This document shows, one piece after another, positions 4,903 to 6,355 of a stretch of DNA of 6,355 nt. The notes beneath the pieces were generated by a model that made no database searches, had not been told where the DNA came from, and saw only the letters and a list, made by a program, of their open reading frames with translations. The translations under genes were made by a program, and so were the position numbers. Source of the stretch: Candidatus Brocadiia bacterium (GTDB lineage Bacteria > Planctomycetota > MHYJ01 > JACQXL01). The stretch covers positions 1 through 6,355 of the forward strand of contig JAGUXD010000113.1 of NCBI GenBank assembly GCA_020062035.1, written 5' to 3'. The stretch's first letter is position 1; each line of letters starts with the position of its first letter.

Positions 4903-6355
4903 TTATTTTACCTCAAACTCTATTTGTTCTAATCCCATATTGCCAAAGGAATCAAAAGCTCGAATAGAAATCTGATGATATCCTTTAGCAAGACCTGATA
5001 GAATGAACTTAAACTCTTCTGAAAGAGAATCCAGCATCCCATCTGACGGGAACACAAGTTCCCATTTACCTCCATCAAGAGAATATTCTATTCTTCTGAT
5101 GTGACTGAGAGCATCTTCTACTTTGCCTTGGCATTCTAAGATATTCTTATTTTCTTCAACTTTTACTTCTATTTTTGGCTTGGTATTATCTAAGATGATT
5201 GGGTCGGGTATTTTCTCATCTTTTTGCTCACTGCCTTGGGGATTTACCTTTTCATCAGTTACTTCCAGACGAACAAGATATCTGCCGTCCGCTAACGCAG
5301 AGGTATCCCAGTTATATTCGGTCTCGGTAATTAATCCCCCGGGTTTGTCCTGATTGAGAAGAATCCATGTTTGGCGTTCAATGGCGCGGTAGTAGATACG
5401 ATATGATAAGGCATCTCCGTCCGGGTCTTTTGCCTGATAGGTGAGTTTTCTGGCTGTTAATCGCGGAGGAATACCTGTGGCAGGAAGTGGCGGAGGTAAT
5501 GAAATCTTAAATTCAGTGATTTTGGGCTGCTGGTTATAAATCAAATAATTCTGGGTTATTTTCTGGATGATCACATTCGGGTCGGTCCAGGTCAATTTGA
5601 ACCGTAAATATCTCGCCGCAGCACTCTTTGGTTTTACTATCTCTTCTGCCTTAAGCGTTATTTTTTCAGACCATTCTGACCAGGTCTCATCAGGTTTTAA
5701 GACATTACCGACTTGGGTTTGCAAGGCAATAGTTCCTTTACCATTGAAAGCAAAATTACCCCATCTGGCAAGGAATTTGGCATCAAAAACATCTGTAGTA
5801 TAAGTTGCAGTTTTTGATAGGTCTTTTCGCACCAGATAAACTGCGGCATTTTTACCGGTGCCAATCGCTTCTAAATCTGTATCTTTCATTACTAAAGTCA
5901 GAACCTGACCAGCATCAAGATCATACGGAATAAAGAATTTACCATCCTGAGAGACCTGATAGACCCTGCCGCTATTATCTGTGCCGATAATTAAAGACCC
6001 TTCTGCGGTCATTTTCATTTCCGTTAGATAACAGTCATTAAGAGCAATGATTTCTCTGATTAAACCATTAGTGAGTTTGTACACCACGCAATAAACCGAT
6101 GGCCTTGGTGTTTCAGGCGGTGGTGGGGCTGAGGGGGTTTTTGCTGGGGTAGGTTGGGACGGTGCTGATTCAGAAGGTTGCGGCTGAACTGGTTGTTGAG
6201 GAGGCGGTTTTTCTTTCTCTGAATCACTCGGCTCATCAACATCAGCTTCTTTTTCAAGTTTTATTCTTATTTTTATTTCTTGTCCTGATCTCTTTTCTTT
6301 CCCATCTTGAGAGCGCGGAGATTGCTCTGGTATTTGTTTGGGGGTTTGCTTGTCA
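4903..6355 (-). CDS. Beta-propeller plus Ig-like surface protein, 5' end outside the window
   Basis: The minus-strand frame is open from the window edge to TAA at 4905-4903, giving 483 visible residues; counting is from the first full codon at 6354. Residues 1-86 are low complexity: a charged part (1-49), then a Pro/Gln/Ser-rich linker (50-86). Residues 87-215 resemble propeller blades (GSLIIGTDNSGRVYQVSQDG, then DAGQVLTLV and AIGTGKNAAVYLV). A WSEW...ARYLRFKLTWTD segment (about 225-270) recalls discoidin-like or propeller-flanking strands. Two Ig/fibronectin-like domains follow: one with AKDPDGDALSYRIYYR near 308-323 and DGRYLVRLEVTD near 356-367, the other with VEDALSHIRRIEYSLDGG near 412-429 and a closing DSFGNMG. 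A GTG at 6087 (residue 90) is not the start, because compatible coding continues upstream. The protein is probably exported; the signal peptide would be outside the window. It forms an operon with the methyltransferase-like gene three bases downstream. Its function is unknown. Confidence 0.75.
   Translation of the reverse strand, partial: DKQTPKQIPEQSPRSQDGKEKRSGQEIKIRIKLEKEADVDEPSDSEKEKPPPQQPVQPQPSESAPSQPTPAKTPSAPPPPETPRPSVYCVVYKLTNGLIREIIALNDCYLTEMKMTAEGSLIIGTDNSGRVYQVSQDGKFFIPYDLDAGQVLTLVMKDTDLEAIGTGKNAAVYLVRKDLSKTATYTTDVFDAKFLARWGNFAFNGKGTIALQTQVGNVLKPDETWSEWSEKITLKAEEIVKPKSAAARYLRFKLTWTDPNVIIQKITQNYLIYNQQPKITEFKISLPPPLPATGIPPRLTARKLTYQAKDPDGDALSYRIYYRAIERQTWILLNQDKPGGLITETEYNWDTSALADGRYLVRLEVTDEKVNPQGSEQKDEKIPDPIILDNTKPKIEVKVEENKNILECQGKVEDALSHIRRIEYSLDGGKWELVFPSDGMLDSLSEEFKFILSGLAKGYHQISIRAFDSFGNMGLEQIEFEVK
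4911..4914 (-). promoter_or_regulatory. Ribosome binding site of the methyltransferase-like gene
   Basis: On the minus strand GAGG lies eleven bases before the ATG at 4899, inside the last codons of the propeller/Ig gene. A second ATG at 4903-4901 overlaps that gene's TAA as TAATG at better spacing, but its frame does not encode the family, so the in-frame ATG at 4899 (or the adjacent one at 4896) is the start. Confidence 0.5.
6097..6354 (-). other. Disordered charged and Pro-rich linker inside the propeller protein
   Basis: These bases encode 86 residues of biased composition at the visible start of the propeller/Ig protein. The outer half is rich in Lys, Glu, Asp and Ser, and the inner half (about 6100-6207) in Pro, Gln, Ser and Thr, including PPP and PPPP. 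The composition predicts an unstructured spacer. The blade-like sequence right after it implies that the linker either precedes a separate propeller or interrupts one. A shifted minus-strand frame at 6060-6257 is also open, purely because of this biased composition. Confidence 0.65.

Noticed and set aside
5123..5803. Two plus-strand open frames opposite the propeller/Ig gene
   Set aside because: Antisense shadows; the minus strand has recognisable Ig-like and propeller motifs throughout.
6060..6257. Minus-strand open frame of 65 codons at the propeller linker
   Set aside because: A frame-shifted reading of the Pro/Gln-rich linker that yields a Gln/Pro/His/Asn-rich peptide; openness is due to biased composition.
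1..6355. CRISPR array, insertion sequence, tRNA, rRNA or defence system
   Set aside because: No spaced direct repeats, transposase motifs, terminal inverted repeats, tRNA cloverleaf or rRNA-like segments were seen on either strand.

Overview
The window looks like ordinary chromosome from an uncultured, moderately AT-rich Gram-negative-type bacterium. The gene set suggests Planctomycetota or a related candidate phylum: a divergent short MnmE/TrmE-like GTPase, a TPR protein carrying a peptidase-MA domain with a GLPG...HExxH...PRWFTEG core, a PEGA lipoprotein, and a propeller plus Ig-like surface protein. This placement rests on family resemblance recalled from memory and is not a database result.

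Layout. Positions 1-394 hold no complete recognisable gene. They contain a duplicated 12-base unit, a hairpin, a perfect 14-bp palindrome and, from about 191 to 388, a protein-like open stretch that ends six bases before the next start codon. From 395 to 4328 three plus-strand genes are packed with ATGA stop/start overlaps: an MnmE-like GTPase lacking its usual C-terminal domain and cysteine (395-1498), an 805-residue exported TPR/zinc-metallopeptidase protein (1495-3912) and a 139-residue PEGA-domain lipoprotein (3909-4328). From 4267 to the right edge two minus-strand genes face them: an isoprenylcysteine-methyltransferase/PEMT-type membrane protein (4267-4899) and, three bases upstream of it, a large propeller/Ig-like protein (4903 to beyond 6355). 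The propeller/Ig-like gene is cut by the window edge; its frame is open through a Pro-rich linker past the apparent GTG start at 6087.

The plus genes are almost certainly co-transcribed and probably translationally coupled. The last plus gene and the last minus gene overlap tail-to-tail by 62 bp. The plus operon links a cytoplasmic GTPase to two envelope proteins, and the minus operon links an apparently extracytoplasmic propeller/Ig protein to an integral membrane methyltransferase-like protein. No mobile element, CRISPR array, tRNA or rRNA is seen. The points most worth following up are the domain-reduced MnmE-like protein with altered N-terminal motifs, the unexplained coding-like stretch before it, and the true extent of the propeller gene.
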